A stretch of DNA of 45,580 bases. It comes from CANKBT01 sp038235705 (lineage in GTDB: Bacteria; Actinomycetota; Actinomycetes; Mycobacteriales; SCTD01). A program made the position numbers and the translations under genes. Below are positions 25,515-33,917 of this stretch, piece by piece (position 1 is the first letter of the stretch; each line of letters opens with the position of its first letter). The notes below the pieces were generated by a model. It saw only the letters and a program-made list of their open reading frames with translations, was not told the origin of the DNA and did not search any database. The stretch covers positions 1 through 45,580 of the forward strand of contig JBBSTR010000012.1 of NCBI GenBank assembly GCA_038235705.1, written 5' to 3'.

Positions 25515-27085
25515 CCCTGCCCCCGGCCGGTGAGGGCGAGCCTCTCCTGCCGCCAGAGCTGAACCCTCGGGGACGCCCTGACCGGACACCCGCAGGTCCC
25601 GGGTCACGCAGGGTGACCGCTCCCGGTCGGCGTGCCGCCCGGTTCGGGCGGGCCCTGTCCGTGGTCGCGGCCACCGTGTCGGTCGCCGTCCTGGCGACGT
25701 CCGGGGTGGGGTGGGCGCTCTACGCCAAGTACGACGGGCAGATCAGCCGTGAGCCCGGCCTGATCCGCCCCACCGACGTCGCTGCGCCGCCCGAGGCGCC
25801 CGGCGGTGCGCGCAACGTGCTGCTGATCGGGTCCGACACCCGCGCCACGACCGGCGACGAGTTCCAGGGCACCGGCAAGGAGCTCACGACCGGGCAGCGC
25901 GCCGACACGATCATCCTGGCCCACCTCTACGGTGACGACTCGGCCGCACAGCTGGTCTCCTTCCCGCGCGACAGCTACGTGTCGATCCCAGCCTTCACCG
26001 ACGCCCAGACCGGCGTCCGCACCCCCGAGCACATGGACAAGATCAACGCTGCGCTCTCCGAGGGCGGCACGCCGCTGCTGGTCGCCACCCTGGAGAACCT
26101 GACCGGGATCCGGATCGACAACCAGATCACGATCGACTTCGCCGGGTTCCAGTCCATGGTCGACGCGGTCGGCGGGGTCACGGTGTGCCTCTCCAAGCCG
26201 GCCAAGGACAGCTACACCGGGATCAACCTCAAGGCCGGGGTGCAGACGCTGCGGGGCGCCGAGGCGCTGCAGTTCGTGCGACAGCGCCACAGCCTGCCCG
26301 GCGGCGACCTGGGCCGGATCAAGCGTCAGCAGGCCTTCATCGGCTCGTTGGTCCACAAGGTGCTCAGTGCCGGCACGCTGACCAACCCCGGCAAGCTGAA
26401 CAGCTTCCTCAACGCCGCCACGGCCAGCGTCACCGTCGACCAGGACCTGACCGGGACCGACCTGCTCGGCCTCGCCCGGCAGTTCAAGGGCGTCGGCTCC
26501 GGCGCTGTCGCGTTCACCACGGTCCCGATCAAGAACGCTGACGCTCGCCTGCCCACCCCTGACCTGGCCAGGGCCAGCGTCGTGCTGCTCGACGACACGA
26601 AGGCACGCGCGCTGTTCACCGAGCTGCGGCTGGACCAGCCCCCCGCACAGCTGACGGGGGCTACCCCGAGGCCGGCCGTGACCGACCCCGCGGCCGGACC
26701 GCTGACGGTCGAGCCAGGTGCCGTCAAGGTCGACGTGCTCAACGCCGCAGGCACCCAGGGCCTCGGCTCCCGCGTCGTCGCCGACCTCGTCCAGCGAGGC
26801 TTCTCGATCACGTCGACCCCGGGCAACCGCGGGTCAGGGGCCACCGGCAGCGTCGTGCGCTACGGGCCCGACAAGGCCGACAGCGCGCGGACGCTCGCCG
26901 CTGCCGTCCCCGGCGCCACGACGCAGCTCGACCCGACGCTCGGCAGCACCCTGGAGCTGGTCGTCGGCTCGGGCTACACGGGCACCGTCGCGGTCAGCGT
27001 CACCGCCCCCGGCACCGCGCCCACCGAAGCCCCCGCCGCCGCCGCGCCGCTCGTGACGGCGGCCGACGACGGGTGCGTCGACTGA
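25502..27085 (+). CDS. LytR-CpsA-Psr (LCP) family glycopolymer ligase, copy 2
   Basis: This 527-residue protein is a close tandem paralog of the previous one, similar along its whole length. It has PPELNPRGR in the tail, a membrane segment, NVLLIGSDTRATTG, RADTIILAHLYG, SFPRDSYVSIP and FVRQRHSLPGGDLGRIKRQQ, then a LytR_C domain. The GTG start lies within the last codons of copy 1 (GTGCGTCAACTGA). The same 13-base junction recurs at its own end with the TIGR03089 gene (GTGCGTCGACTGA). All catalytic blocks are present in both copies, so both may be active, perhaps on different polymers. I recall that M. tuberculosis has one LCP gene (Rv3267) at this position. Confidence 0.96.
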   Translation: MRQLTLPPAGEGEPLLPPELNPRGRPDRTPAGPGSRRVTAPGRRAARFGRALSVVAATVSVAVLATSGVGWALYAKYDGQISREPGLIRPTDVAAPPEAPGGARNVLLIGSDTRATTGDEFQGTGKELTTGQRADTIILAHLYGDDSAAQLVSFPRDSYVSIPAFTDAQTGVRTPEHMDKINAALSEGGTPLLVATLENLTGIRIDNQITIDFAGFQSMVDAVGGVTVCLSKPAKDSYTGINLKAGVQTLRGAEALQFVRQRHSLPGGDLGRIKRQQAFIGSLVHKVLSAGTLTNPGKLNSFLNAATASVTVDQDLTGTDLLGLARQFKGVGSGAVAFTTVPIKNADARLPTPDLARASVVLLDDTKARALFTELRLDQPPAQLTGATPRPAVTDPAAGPLTVEPGAVKVDVLNAAGTQGLGSRVVADLVQRGFSITSTPGNRGSGATGSVVRYGPDKADSARTLAAAVPGATTQLDPTLGSTLELVVGSGYTGTVAVSVTAPGTAPTEAPAAAAPLVTAADDGCVD

Positions 27086-27756
27086 CCGGGCTGCTGGGTC
27101 CTCGGGACCCGGCCCAGCCGCTGCTCACCCTGCTCGACGGGCCCGTGCGGGTCGAGCTGTCCGGGGCCACGGCCGCCAACTGGGCGGCGAAGACGGCAAA
27201 CTTCCTCGAGGCCCAGGGCAGCCCGGACCGGGTCGGGGTGCTCCTGCCGCTGCACTGGCAGGCGATCACGCTGTTGCTCGGGATCACGAGCACCGGCGCC
27301 ACCGCCGTCGTCGCCGGTGCGGTCGCCGACCTGGACGGGTGCGCGCTGGCCTTCACCACCGCAGATCAGTCAGCGGCAGCCCTCGACGTGGTCGACGAGG
27401 TCGTGGCGGTCTCGCTCGCCCCGTTCGGCGGCCGGGCCGCCGGCCCCACGGGTCTGCCGCAGATGGTGCTGGACGCCGGCGAGGAGCTGCCCGTGCACGG
27501 CGACCACTACCGAGGCCCTCACAACGGTCTCGTCGAGGTGGGCGGCGCGACGGTTGAGCCGTTCGGGTCCGGCCTCGGCCCGGACGACCGGGTGCTGATC
27601 GACCGAGGCCTGGTCCACTGCCTGCCGGAGCTGCTCACCGCGCTCGCCGCCGGCGCCTCCGTGCTGCTCTGCCCCGGCGTGCCGCCGACCGCCGAGCAGC
27701 TCGCCTCGGAGGGGGTCACGGTCGACGGCGGCAGCCTCCCCCGTACCGGCGCCTAG
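27073..27756 (+). CDS. TIGR03089 family protein
   Basis: The protein has 227 residues. It resembles the N-terminal part of AMP-binding enzymes: VELSGATAANWAAKTANFLEAQ, VGVLLPLHWQAITLLLGI and GATAVVAG. It lacks the ATP-binding YTSGT loop and C-terminal lid, as in the TIGR03089 family of Actinobacteria. The function is unknown; an adenylate-forming role is unlikely from sequence alone. The GTG overlaps the LCP stop by 13 bases, so the three genes are likely cotranscribed and coupled. It converges with the small gene at 27753, and their stop codons share CTAG. Confidence 0.88.
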   Translation: MRRLTGLLGPRDPAQPLLTLLDGPVRVELSGATAANWAAKTANFLEAQGSPDRVGVLLPLHWQAITLLLGITSTGATAVVAGAVADLDGCALAFTTADQSAAALDVVDEVVAVSLAPFGGRAAGPTGLPQMVLDAGEELPVHGDHYRGPHNGLVEVGGATVEPFGSGLGPDDRVLIDRGLVHCLPELLTALAAGASVLLCPGVPPTAEQLASEGVTVDGGSLPRTGA

Positions 27757-27935
27757 CCCGCGAGTCGCGGCGAGCAGAGCCAGGCGACGTCGGCGCGCTC
27801 GTCGGTGAACAGCTGCGCGGAGTCGGGGCCGATCGCCAGGTCCAGCAGCAGCGTCAGAGGGATGCCTGCTGCGAGCAGGCGGAACGTGGCGTCGCTCTCG
27901 ACGTCTGCGGCGGGTTCGGCAAGCTGGACGGCCAT
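27753..27935 (-). CDS. Small conserved-looking protein, 60 residues
   Basis: The ATG at 27935 has AAGGA about 8 bases upstream. The protein is MAVQLAEPAADVESDATFRL, then LLAAGIPLTLLLDLAIGPDSA and an acidic C-terminal region ending SPRLAG. The central hydrophobic segment is too short and too flanked by charge to be a clear membrane helix. I recall similar tiny proteins with an RLLAAGIPLTLLLDL core in actinobacterial genomes, with no assigned function. Its stop overlaps the TIGR03089 stop. It lies downstream of the FadE25-like gene but 127 bases away. Confidence 0.65.
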   Translation of the reverse strand: MAVQLAEPAADVESDATFRLLAAGIPLTLLLDLAIGPDSAQLFTDERADVAWLCSPRLAG

Positions 27936-28061
27936 CTCAGGTCCTTCGGGGAGAGGGGTGTGACCCTCCCTGTCTCGGCGCTGCACAGGCCCGAAGCGTA
28001 GAGCCGAAGGGGTGGTGTGGAAGACCTCACCCCGTTGCGCACACACCGGAGCAACCGGCGC

Positions 28062-29216
28062 CTACTTCAGCAGCTGGCGCGCCATCACCATGCGCTGGAT
28101 CTGGTTGGTGCCCTCGTAGATCTGGGTGATCTTGGCATCGCGCATCATCCGCTCCACCGGGAAGTCCTTGGTGAAGCCGTAGCCACCGAAGGCCTGGACC
28201 GCGTCGACCGTGACGCTCATCGCGGTGTCGGAGGCGAAGCACTTCGCGGCCGAGCTGGCGAACGTCATGTCCGGGTCGCCCCGCTCAGCCTTGCCCGCCG
28301 CTGCATAGACCAGGTGTCGGGACGCCTCGACCTTCATCGCCATGTCGGCGAGCAGGAACTGCATGCCCTGGAACTCCGCGATCGCCTTGCCGAACTGTCG
28401 TCGTTCCTTGGTGTAGGCAACCGCCGCGTCCAGCGCGCCCTGCGCGATCCCGACCGCCTGCGCACCGATGCTCAGCCGGGTGTGGTCGAGCGTCGTCAGC
28501 GCCGTCGTGAACCCGGTGCCTTCCTCACCGATCCTCCGGGACGCCGGGATGCGGCAGTCCTCGAAGTAGATCTCCCGGGTCGGCGAGCCCTTGATGCCGA
28601 GCTTGCGCTCCGGGGTGCCGACCGAGAAGCCCTCGTCGCTCGCCTCCACGACGAACGCCGAGATCCCGTGCGACCCGCGCGCCGGGTCGGTCACCGCCAT
28701 GACCGTGTAGTGCGTGTTGACGCCCGCGCCGGAGATCCAGCACTTCGTACCGTTCAGAACGTACGCATCCCCGTCGCGCACCGCCCGGGTCTTCATCGCC
28801 GCCGCGTCCGAGCCAGCCTCCCGCTCGGACAAGGCGTAGGAGAACGTCGCTTCCCCCGAGGCCACCATCGGCAGGTACTGCTGCTTGAGCTCGTCGCCGC
28901 CGGACAGGATGATCCCCATCGTGCCGAGCTTGTTGACCAGCGGGATCAGGCTCGAGGAGGCGCACACCCGGGCGACCTCCTCCAGGACGATGCAGTGGGC
29001 GATCGCGTCGGCCCCGGCTCCCCCGTACTCCTCGGGGACGTGGATCGCGAGCAGGTCGGCGCGCTTGAGCGCCTCGTGCACGTCCCAGGGATATTCGGCC
29101 TTCTCGTCGATCTCGGCGGCGCGCGGCGCGATCACGTCCTCGGCCAGCTCACGCACGCTCTGCCGCAGCAGGTGGTGCTCCTCGGGCAGCCCGTACAGGG
29201 AGAAGGCGTCATTCAT
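28062..29216 (-). CDS. fadE25: Acyl-CoA dehydrogenase, FadE25-like
   Basis: This 384-residue flavoprotein oxidises acyl-CoA to 2-enoyl-CoA. It has SLYGLPEEHHLLRQSVRELAED at the N-terminus, the FAD-binding ALSEREAGSDAAAMKTRA and WISGAG, EGTGFTTALTTLDHTR, and the C-terminal AVQAFGGYGFTKDFPVERMMRD. The catalytic base is in QIYEGTNQIQRMVMARQLL. The length is normal. I chose the second ATG at 29216, because the first (29225) lies inside a TAGGAT box that is 7 bases from the second. In M. tuberculosis fadE25 sits next to purE and purK; here an insert of several genes lies between. Confidence 0.93.
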   Translation of the reverse strand: MNDAFSLYGLPEEHHLLRQSVRELAEDVIAPRAAEIDEKAEYPWDVHEALKRADLLAIHVPEEYGGAGADAIAHCIVLEEVARVCASSSLIPLVNKLGTMGIILSGGDELKQQYLPMVASGEATFSYALSEREAGSDAAAMKTRAVRDGDAYVLNGTKCWISGAGVNTHYTVMAVTDPARGSHGISAFVVEASDEGFSVGTPERKLGIKGSPTREIYFEDCRIPASRRIGEEGTGFTTALTTLDHTRLSIGAQAVGIAQGALDAAVAYTKERRQFGKAIAEFQGMQFLLADMAMKVEASRHLVYAAAGKAERGDPDMTFASSAAKCFASDTAMSVTVDAVQAFGGYGFTKDFPVERMMRDAKITQIYEGTNQIQRMVMARQLLK

Positions 29217-29223
29217 GCCACCC

Positions 29224-29229
29224 ATCCTA
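29224..29229 (-). promoter_or_regulatory. Candidate -10 box TAGGAT, 7 bases before the fadE25-like ATG
   Basis: On the minus strand TAGGAT is followed by GGGTGGC and the ATG at 29216. This supports that start over the earlier ATG, which is part of the box. No -35 box was identified. Confidence 0.38.
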
Positions 29230-29277
29230 GGTAGGTCTGCTCAGGCCCCGCCGGGCGCGGTGGCCGACGGTGGGTCC

Positions 29278-31641
29278 ATGAACCCCGATCCTCTCGTCTG
29301 TCCCCGCTGCACGAGCCCGCTGTCGCAGCAGCGGTGCCTGTCCTGCGGTCTGCACCTCGTCGGTCCGCACGCCGCCCGGCTCTGGGCGGTCGACACCGAG
29401 CTGGCCGGTCTGCCCGGCCGGCGGCAGGCACTGCTGTCCGAGCGGGAGCACCTTCTCGAGGCGCTGTCCCGTCCCTCGCTCGCGGCCGAGGAGCCGGTCC
29501 CGCTGCCTGCTCGAGACCGCACCCGGTCCCCGCAGAACACCCTGCTCGGCCTGGGTGCGCTGCTGCTCGCGGTCGCGGCGACGGTCTTCGGGACGGTGAC
29601 GTACGACCTGCTCGGAGCCTCCGGTCGGGCCGTCGTCCTCGCCGTGCTGACCGTGCTCTCGCTGCTGGCCGCGCCGGCGCTGCTGCGTCTCGGGATGTCG
29701 GCCACGGCCGAGGCGGCCGGTGCGGTCGCGCTGGCGCTCGGGGCGCTGGACGCGTACGGGCTGCGCACCCTCGGTCTGGGCGCGGGTCTCGGGGGAACCA
29801 CCTACGCCGCGATCTCCGCCGGGGTGCTGATGCTCCTGGTCATCGGCGGCGACGTGGCCGTGCGCGACCGCGTCGGCGTGCTCCGCGGCCCGCGCCCCGC
29901 GGCGCTCGTCCTGCTGCAGCTGACCGTGTTCCTGTCCCTGGCCGCCGGCGAGGTCAGCGGTGCCCCCGCGGCGGTCGTGCTGGCCGGGCTCACCGCGGCC
30001 GATGCCCTCGCCACCCGGGTCGTCACCGTCCGGGTCTCGCTGTCGCTGACCGGCGTCATGGCGCTGCTGGGGCTCACCGTCCTCGCCGAGACGACGGAGC
30101 CCGGGCTGCGCGGTGCATCGGTCGTGCTGCTCTGGGCCGGCCTGGCCGCCTGCGGCGCTCGGTGGTCACGCCCCGGGCGTACGGCGCTCACCGCCTTCAC
30201 GGTCCTGCTGCTCGCCGCAGGCGCTGTCACCCTGGTGCAGGACCAGCTGACCGACGCGGGGCTGGCGCTGGTGGCGCTCGCCGTGGCCGCTGTGGCGGCC
30301 GTCGTCGCGACCCGGCTGCCGACAGCCGGGCGCGGGACCAGAAAGGGCTCGTTCCTGCTGATCGGCCTCGCGGCGGCCACCGTGGCGGAGGCGGCGCTCA
30401 CGGCGCTCGCCGCCCCGTTCGTCACTCTGAACGGCCCCTGGCGGGGCGCGGCCCTGCTCGTCGGCACGTACGGCGACGTGAGCGGGATGACCGTCGGCGT
30501 GCTGCTCGTGCTCGTCGCCGCCACGCTCTCCGTGGCCGGGGCCCTGGTGCTGGCGGGCCAGGCCCGGTGGGTCTGGGTGGCGGCCCCGGTCGGGCTGGTG
30601 TCGGCCCTGGCGCTCGCACCGTTCGCGCTCACCCTGCCGTACGTCGTGGTCGTCGTCGCTCTCACCGCGACGACGGCGGCGCTGCTGGCCGCGGACCGGA
30701 CGGCGCTCTCGGTCGCCGGCTCGGCGGTCGGGGCGCTGGCGCTGGCCTGGTCGCTGGCCGACCGCACGGCGACGCTGGCGGTGGTGCCGGTCCTGCTCGC
30801 GGTCGCCGTCACCCTGGCCGTGCTGCGGCGCCGCCCGGTCGCGGCCGGCGTGTGCGCTCTGCTGCTCACCGCCACAGCGAGCGCGTACGCCGCCGCCGCC
30901 GGGCTTGCCGCCGAACAGACCGGCGCGCTGCTGGTCGTGGTCGTCGCCGCCCTGGTCGCGCTGGCCTCCTGGGTCTCGTCGGCCGTCCCGCAGCTGCGGG
31001 CCTGCCGCGAGGCGCTCGCGGGCTCGGCCGCCGTCACTGCCGTGCTGGCCGTCGGCCTGGCGCTGCCCGACACCGGCTGGCTCTCCTGGACGCTCGCCGG
31101 GCTTGGGCTGGTCGCCCTGGCCGGGGCACTCCGCCACGACCGTCGGCCGCTCGCCCCGGTCGGCGCGCTGCTGCTGAGCGGGTCCTCCTGGGTGCGCCTC
31201 GCGGACGCCGGCGTCAGTGCCCCCGAACCGTACGTGCTGCCCGTCGCGCTGCTCGCCCTGGTCCTCGGGCACCTGCGCCGCCGGCAGGTGCCGAGCACGT
31301 CGAGCACCGCGGCGTACGGGCCGGGGCTCATCCTCCTGCTGGTCCCGAGCCTGCTGGCGGCGCTCGAGGACACCGTCCCGACCCGCGGGCTGCTCCTGGC
31401 CGTCGGCGCCGTGACGGTGCTGCTGGTCGGCGCCCGTGCCCGGCTCCGCGCCCCGCTCGCCGTCGGCGCCGTGGTGCTGGGCGCGGACGCGCTGCACCTG
31501 CTCTCGCCGTACGTGAGCGCGCTCCCCCGCTGGACCGTTCTCGCCGTCCTCGGCGCGATCCTGCTCGGCGTCGGCGCGAGCTACGAGCAGCGACGGCGCG
31601 ACCTCACCGCCCTGCGCGACCGCTTCGACGCGCTTGCGTAA
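29278..31641 (+). CDS. Large SCO7613-like polytopic membrane protein with N-terminal zinc ribbon
   Basis: The protein has 787 residues from the ATG at 29278. Residues 8-23 form a zinc ribbon (CPRC and CLSC, 8 residues apart). LWAVDTELAGLPGRRQALLSERE follows, an amphipathic pre-membrane helix. The remaining ~700 residues contain about 20 or more hydrophobic segments rich in Ala, Val and Leu, with short charged loops. This resembles the actinobacterial SCO7613_C family of unknown function. It has no transporter or enzyme motif that I recognise. It is probably monocistronic and ends just before a terminator-like palindrome. Confidence 0.85.
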   Translation: MNPDPLVCPRCTSPLSQQRCLSCGLHLVGPHAARLWAVDTELAGLPGRRQALLSEREHLLEALSRPSLAAEEPVPLPARDRTRSPQNTLLGLGALLLAVAATVFGTVTYDLLGASGRAVVLAVLTVLSLLAAPALLRLGMSATAEAAGAVALALGALDAYGLRTLGLGAGLGGTTYAAISAGVLMLLVIGGDVAVRDRVGVLRGPRPAALVLLQLTVFLSLAAGEVSGAPAAVVLAGLTAADALATRVVTVRVSLSLTGVMALLGLTVLAETTEPGLRGASVVLLWAGLAACGARWSRPGRTALTAFTVLLLAAGAVTLVQDQLTDAGLALVALAVAAVAAVVATRLPTAGRGTRKGSFLLIGLAAATVAEAALTALAAPFVTLNGPWRGAALLVGTYGDVSGMTVGVLLVLVAATLSVAGALVLAGQARWVWVAAPVGLVSALALAPFALTLPYVVVVVALTATTAALLAADRTALSVAGSAVGALALAWSLADRTATLAVVPVLLAVAVTLAVLRRRPVAAGVCALLLTATASAYAAAAGLAAEQTGALLVVVVAALVALASWVSSAVPQLRACREALAGSAAVTAVLAVGLALPDTGWLSWTLAGLGLVALAGALRHDRRPLAPVGALLLSGSSWVRLADAGVSAPEPYVLPVALLALVLGHLRRRQVPSTSSTAAYGPGLILLLVPSLLAALEDTVPTRGLLLAVGAVTVLLVGARARLRAPLAVGAVVLGADALHLLSPYVSALPRWTVLAVLGAILLGVGASYEQRRRDLTALRDRFDALA

Positions 31642-31645
31642 CGCC

Positions 31646-31691
31646 CGTCGGTGATCTTGGCCAGGAAACCCCAGTCAAGATCATCAACGTT
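31646..31691. terminator. Palindromic element, copy A (imperfect)
   Basis: CGTCGGTGATCTTGGCC on the left and GTCAAGATCATCAACG on the right form an imperfect stem. The core TGATCTTG pairs exactly with CAAGATCA. It lies between the convergent genes ending at 31641 and 31703, so it could end transcription from both sides. It is related to the copies at 36552 and 37290. Confidence 0.65.
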
Positions 31692-31702
31692 CTGAAGCCT
31701 CG

Positions 31703-32302
31703 TCAGGGACGTCTCGCGCCGAGCAGTCCTCCCACGGCCAGCTCGGCGTAGGCGTCAGCCAGAGCCTCCGCGTGGACCGGCCCGTCCGACCGGAACCAGC
31801 TGCTCGTCCCGTTCAGCATGTCGAGCATCGCGAAGGTCGCCAGGTCGGCGTCCACGACCGTGAGCTGCCCCGCGGCCACCCCGGCGGCGATGGTGTCTCG
31901 TACGCGGCGGTGGTAGAAGCGCCGGTGGTCATCGATCTCCGCACGGTGAGCGGGGTTGAGCGCCGACATCTCGTGCCGACCGACCAGGTGCTCGACCTGG
32001 CGCCGGGTCAGGTGCAGCACGTGGCCGCGGGCCAGGGCGCGCAGCCGCGAGGCCGGCGTGCCGGCCGCGTCGAGAAGCGGCAGCTGCTCCAGCACCGGCT
32101 CTCGCGTGACGGTCAGGCAGATCGCGTAGAGGATCTCCTCCTTGGAGGCGAAGTGGTGGTAGATGCTGGGGCCACGCATCCCCAGCGCGGCGGCGACCTC
32201 GCGGATCCCGACGTCGTGGTAGCCGTCGGAGGCGAACAGGCCCGCCGCGGCGCGGGCGATCAGCTCACGGGTGGCGCCGGCGGGACGGGCCGGCAGGCTC
32301 AC
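31703..32302 (-). CDS. TetR-family transcriptional regulator
   Basis: The protein has 199 residues. The N-terminal DNA-binding domain is typical: TRELIARAAAGLFASDGYHDVGIREVAAALGMRGPSIYHHFASKEEIL. The C-terminal ligand-binding domain contains LTRRQVEHLVGRHEMSAL and YHRRVRDTIAAGVAAGQL, close to the FadR/KstR2-like acyl-CoA-responsive regulators. The GTG start overlaps the acyl-CoA ligase stop (GTGA). It is therefore the last gene of a three-gene operon and probably controls it and perhaps the divergent monooxygenase. The ligand is likely a CoA thioester or a ketone-derived acid, by inference. Confidence 0.93.
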   Translation of the reverse strand: MSLPARPAGATRELIARAAAGLFASDGYHDVGIREVAAALGMRGPSIYHHFASKEEILYAICLTVTREPVLEQLPLLDAAGTPASRLRALARGHVLHLTRRQVEHLVGRHEMSALNPAHRAEIDDHRRFYHRRVRDTIAAGVAAGQLTVVDADLATFAMLDMLNGTSSWFRSDGPVHAEALADAYAELAVGGLLGARRP

Positions 32303-33906
32303 CCGCCCTGCCGCCTCAGCTCGCGCTTGAGGATCTTGCCCTGCGCGTCGACCGGCAGCTCGGCGACGACGTGGACCGCCTTCGGCGTCTTGTACGCGGC
32401 GAGGTCGCTGCGGCAGAACGCGATCACTTCGTCCGGCTGCAGCGTGACGCCGGCCTTGGGGATCACGAACGCGGTGACCGCCTCCGACCAGTAGTCGTCG
32501 GCCAGCCCGACGACGGCGGCGCGCAGCACGTCGGGATGGGTGTGCAGCACCCGTTCGACCTCCTGGGAGGACACGTTCATGCCGCCGGTCTTGATCATGT
32601 CCTTGATGCGGTCGTGGAAGAACAGGTTGCCCGCGGCGTCCCTGCGCACCATGTCGCCGGTGTGCACCCAGCCGCCCTCGAACACGGCCGCCGTGCGCTC
32701 GGGATCCTTGTAGTAGCCGAGCATCACCGACGGCGAGCGGCACCACAGCTCACCCAGCTCGGCGTCATGGCCGTCGGCGTCCACCACCCGGACCTCGAGG
32801 TGCGTGACCGGCTTGCCGATCCAGGTCGGGTCGCCGTCCGGCACGTCCTCCAGCGTGGTGAACCAGCCGACCGAGCCGAGCTGGGACAGCTCGGACTGGC
32901 CCCAGTAGGTCCCCCAGGTCACGCCTGGGCACGCCTTGGCCCAGGCGTCGATCGCCACCGGGGACACCTGCCCGCCGTACGTCATGCACTGCCGCACCGA
33001 CCCGACCGTGGCACTCCCGAAGCTCTCGTGACCGGCGAGGGCGAGGTAGAACGTCGGGGTCTGGGCGATCACGTTGATGCCCTCGGTCTGGATCAGGGCC
33101 AGGGCCGCACCGGCCTCGACGGAGGCGGGCAGCACCAGCGTCGCGCCCATCATCAGCAGCGTCGTCATCGAGCCCAGCCCGGCGATGGTGTGCAGCGGCA
33201 TGACGAACAGCCACACGTCGTCCGGGCCGGTCCGGACCCCCCAGCTCCATGCGGGCGCGGTCGAGGTGAGGTAGTTGCGGTGCTGGATCATCACCCCCTT
33301 CGGCGCTGCCTCGGTGCCGCTGGTGTAGACGAGCATCGCCACGTCCAGCTCGTCGACGTCGGTCTCGGGCTCGGTGTCCGGCACGTCGGCGACCATCGCG
33401 TCGTAGGACACCCAGTCCGGCACCGTGCCGTCCAGGGCGACCCGCACGACGTCCGAGCCGTCCGTCGCCTCGGCCGCGACAGCCATCGACTCGGCGCCCA
33501 CCAGCAGGACCCGTGGCTCGGCGTGCGCGACCTGCTGCCGCACCTCCGCCGCGCCGTACATCGTGTTGACGCCCGTGAACGCAGCCCCGAGCTTGAGGGC
33601 GCCGTAGTAGAGCGCGAGGGTCTCGACCCGGTTCTTGGCCATCACCGCCACCCGGTCACCCCGTCCGACCCCGAGGGCAGACAGCCCGTGCGCGGCGCGG
33701 TTCGCCATCCGGTCCAGCTCGCCGTACGTGACCTGGCGACGCGACCCGTCGGCGCCGTGGCTGACGACGGCGACCTTGTCCGGCTGGTTCAGGGCGTGCC
33801 GACGCAGCTGGTCGCCCAAGGTGGAACGGCCCAGCGTCGTACGGTGCTGCTCGGCCAGCTCGCGGGTCGTGCCGGGGTGACCCGTCATGCCGGAGCGACC
33901 CGTCAT
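32299..33906 (-). CDS. AMP-dependent acyl-CoA synthetase/ligase
   Basis: The protein has 535 residues. It activates a carboxylic acid with ATP and CoA. The P-loop MLVYTSGTEAAPKGVM is at ~191-206. TYWGQSELSQLG, GELWCRSPSVMLGYYKDPE, GGWVHTGDMVRRD and DRIKDMIKTGGMNVSSQEVE follow, and the C-terminal lysine segment is GKILKREL. All catalytic motifs are intact. The substrate class cannot be read, but the neighbours suggest an acid released by ketone or ester oxidation. The start at 33906 overlaps the nitroreductase stop (ATGA). The first 12 residues come from an 18-base tandem duplication, so a second ATG at 33888 is equally possible. Confidence 0.93.
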   Translation of the reverse strand: MTGRSGMTGHPGTTRELAEQHRTTLGRSTLGDQLRRHALNQPDKVAVVSHGADGSRRQVTYGELDRMANRAAHGLSALGVGRGDRVAVMAKNRVETLALYYGALKLGAAFTGVNTMYGAAEVRQQVAHAEPRVLLVGAESMAVAAEATDGSDVVRVALDGTVPDWVSYDAMVADVPDTEPETDVDELDVAMLVYTSGTEAAPKGVMIQHRNYLTSTAPAWSWGVRTGPDDVWLFVMPLHTIAGLGSMTTLLMMGATLVLPASVEAGAALALIQTEGINVIAQTPTFYLALAGHESFGSATVGSVRQCMTYGGQVSPVAIDAWAKACPGVTWGTYWGQSELSQLGSVGWFTTLEDVPDGDPTWIGKPVTHLEVRVVDADGHDAELGELWCRSPSVMLGYYKDPERTAAVFEGGWVHTGDMVRRDAAGNLFFHDRIKDMIKTGGMNVSSQEVERVLHTHPDVLRAAVVGLADDYWSEAVTAFVIPKAGVTLQPDEVIAFCRSDLAAYKTPKAVHVVAELPVDAQGKILKRELRRQGG

Positions 33907-33917
33907 GCCGGAGCGAA
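33882..33917. repeat. 18-base tandem repeat at the ligase start
   Basis: Copies at 33882-33899 and 33900-33917 differ at 1 position; a third, weaker copy overlaps 33864-33881. Minus-strand unit: GTCGCTCCGGCATGACGG. Each copy carries an ATG in the same frame, giving the peptide MTGRSGMTGHPG. Confidence 0.8.
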
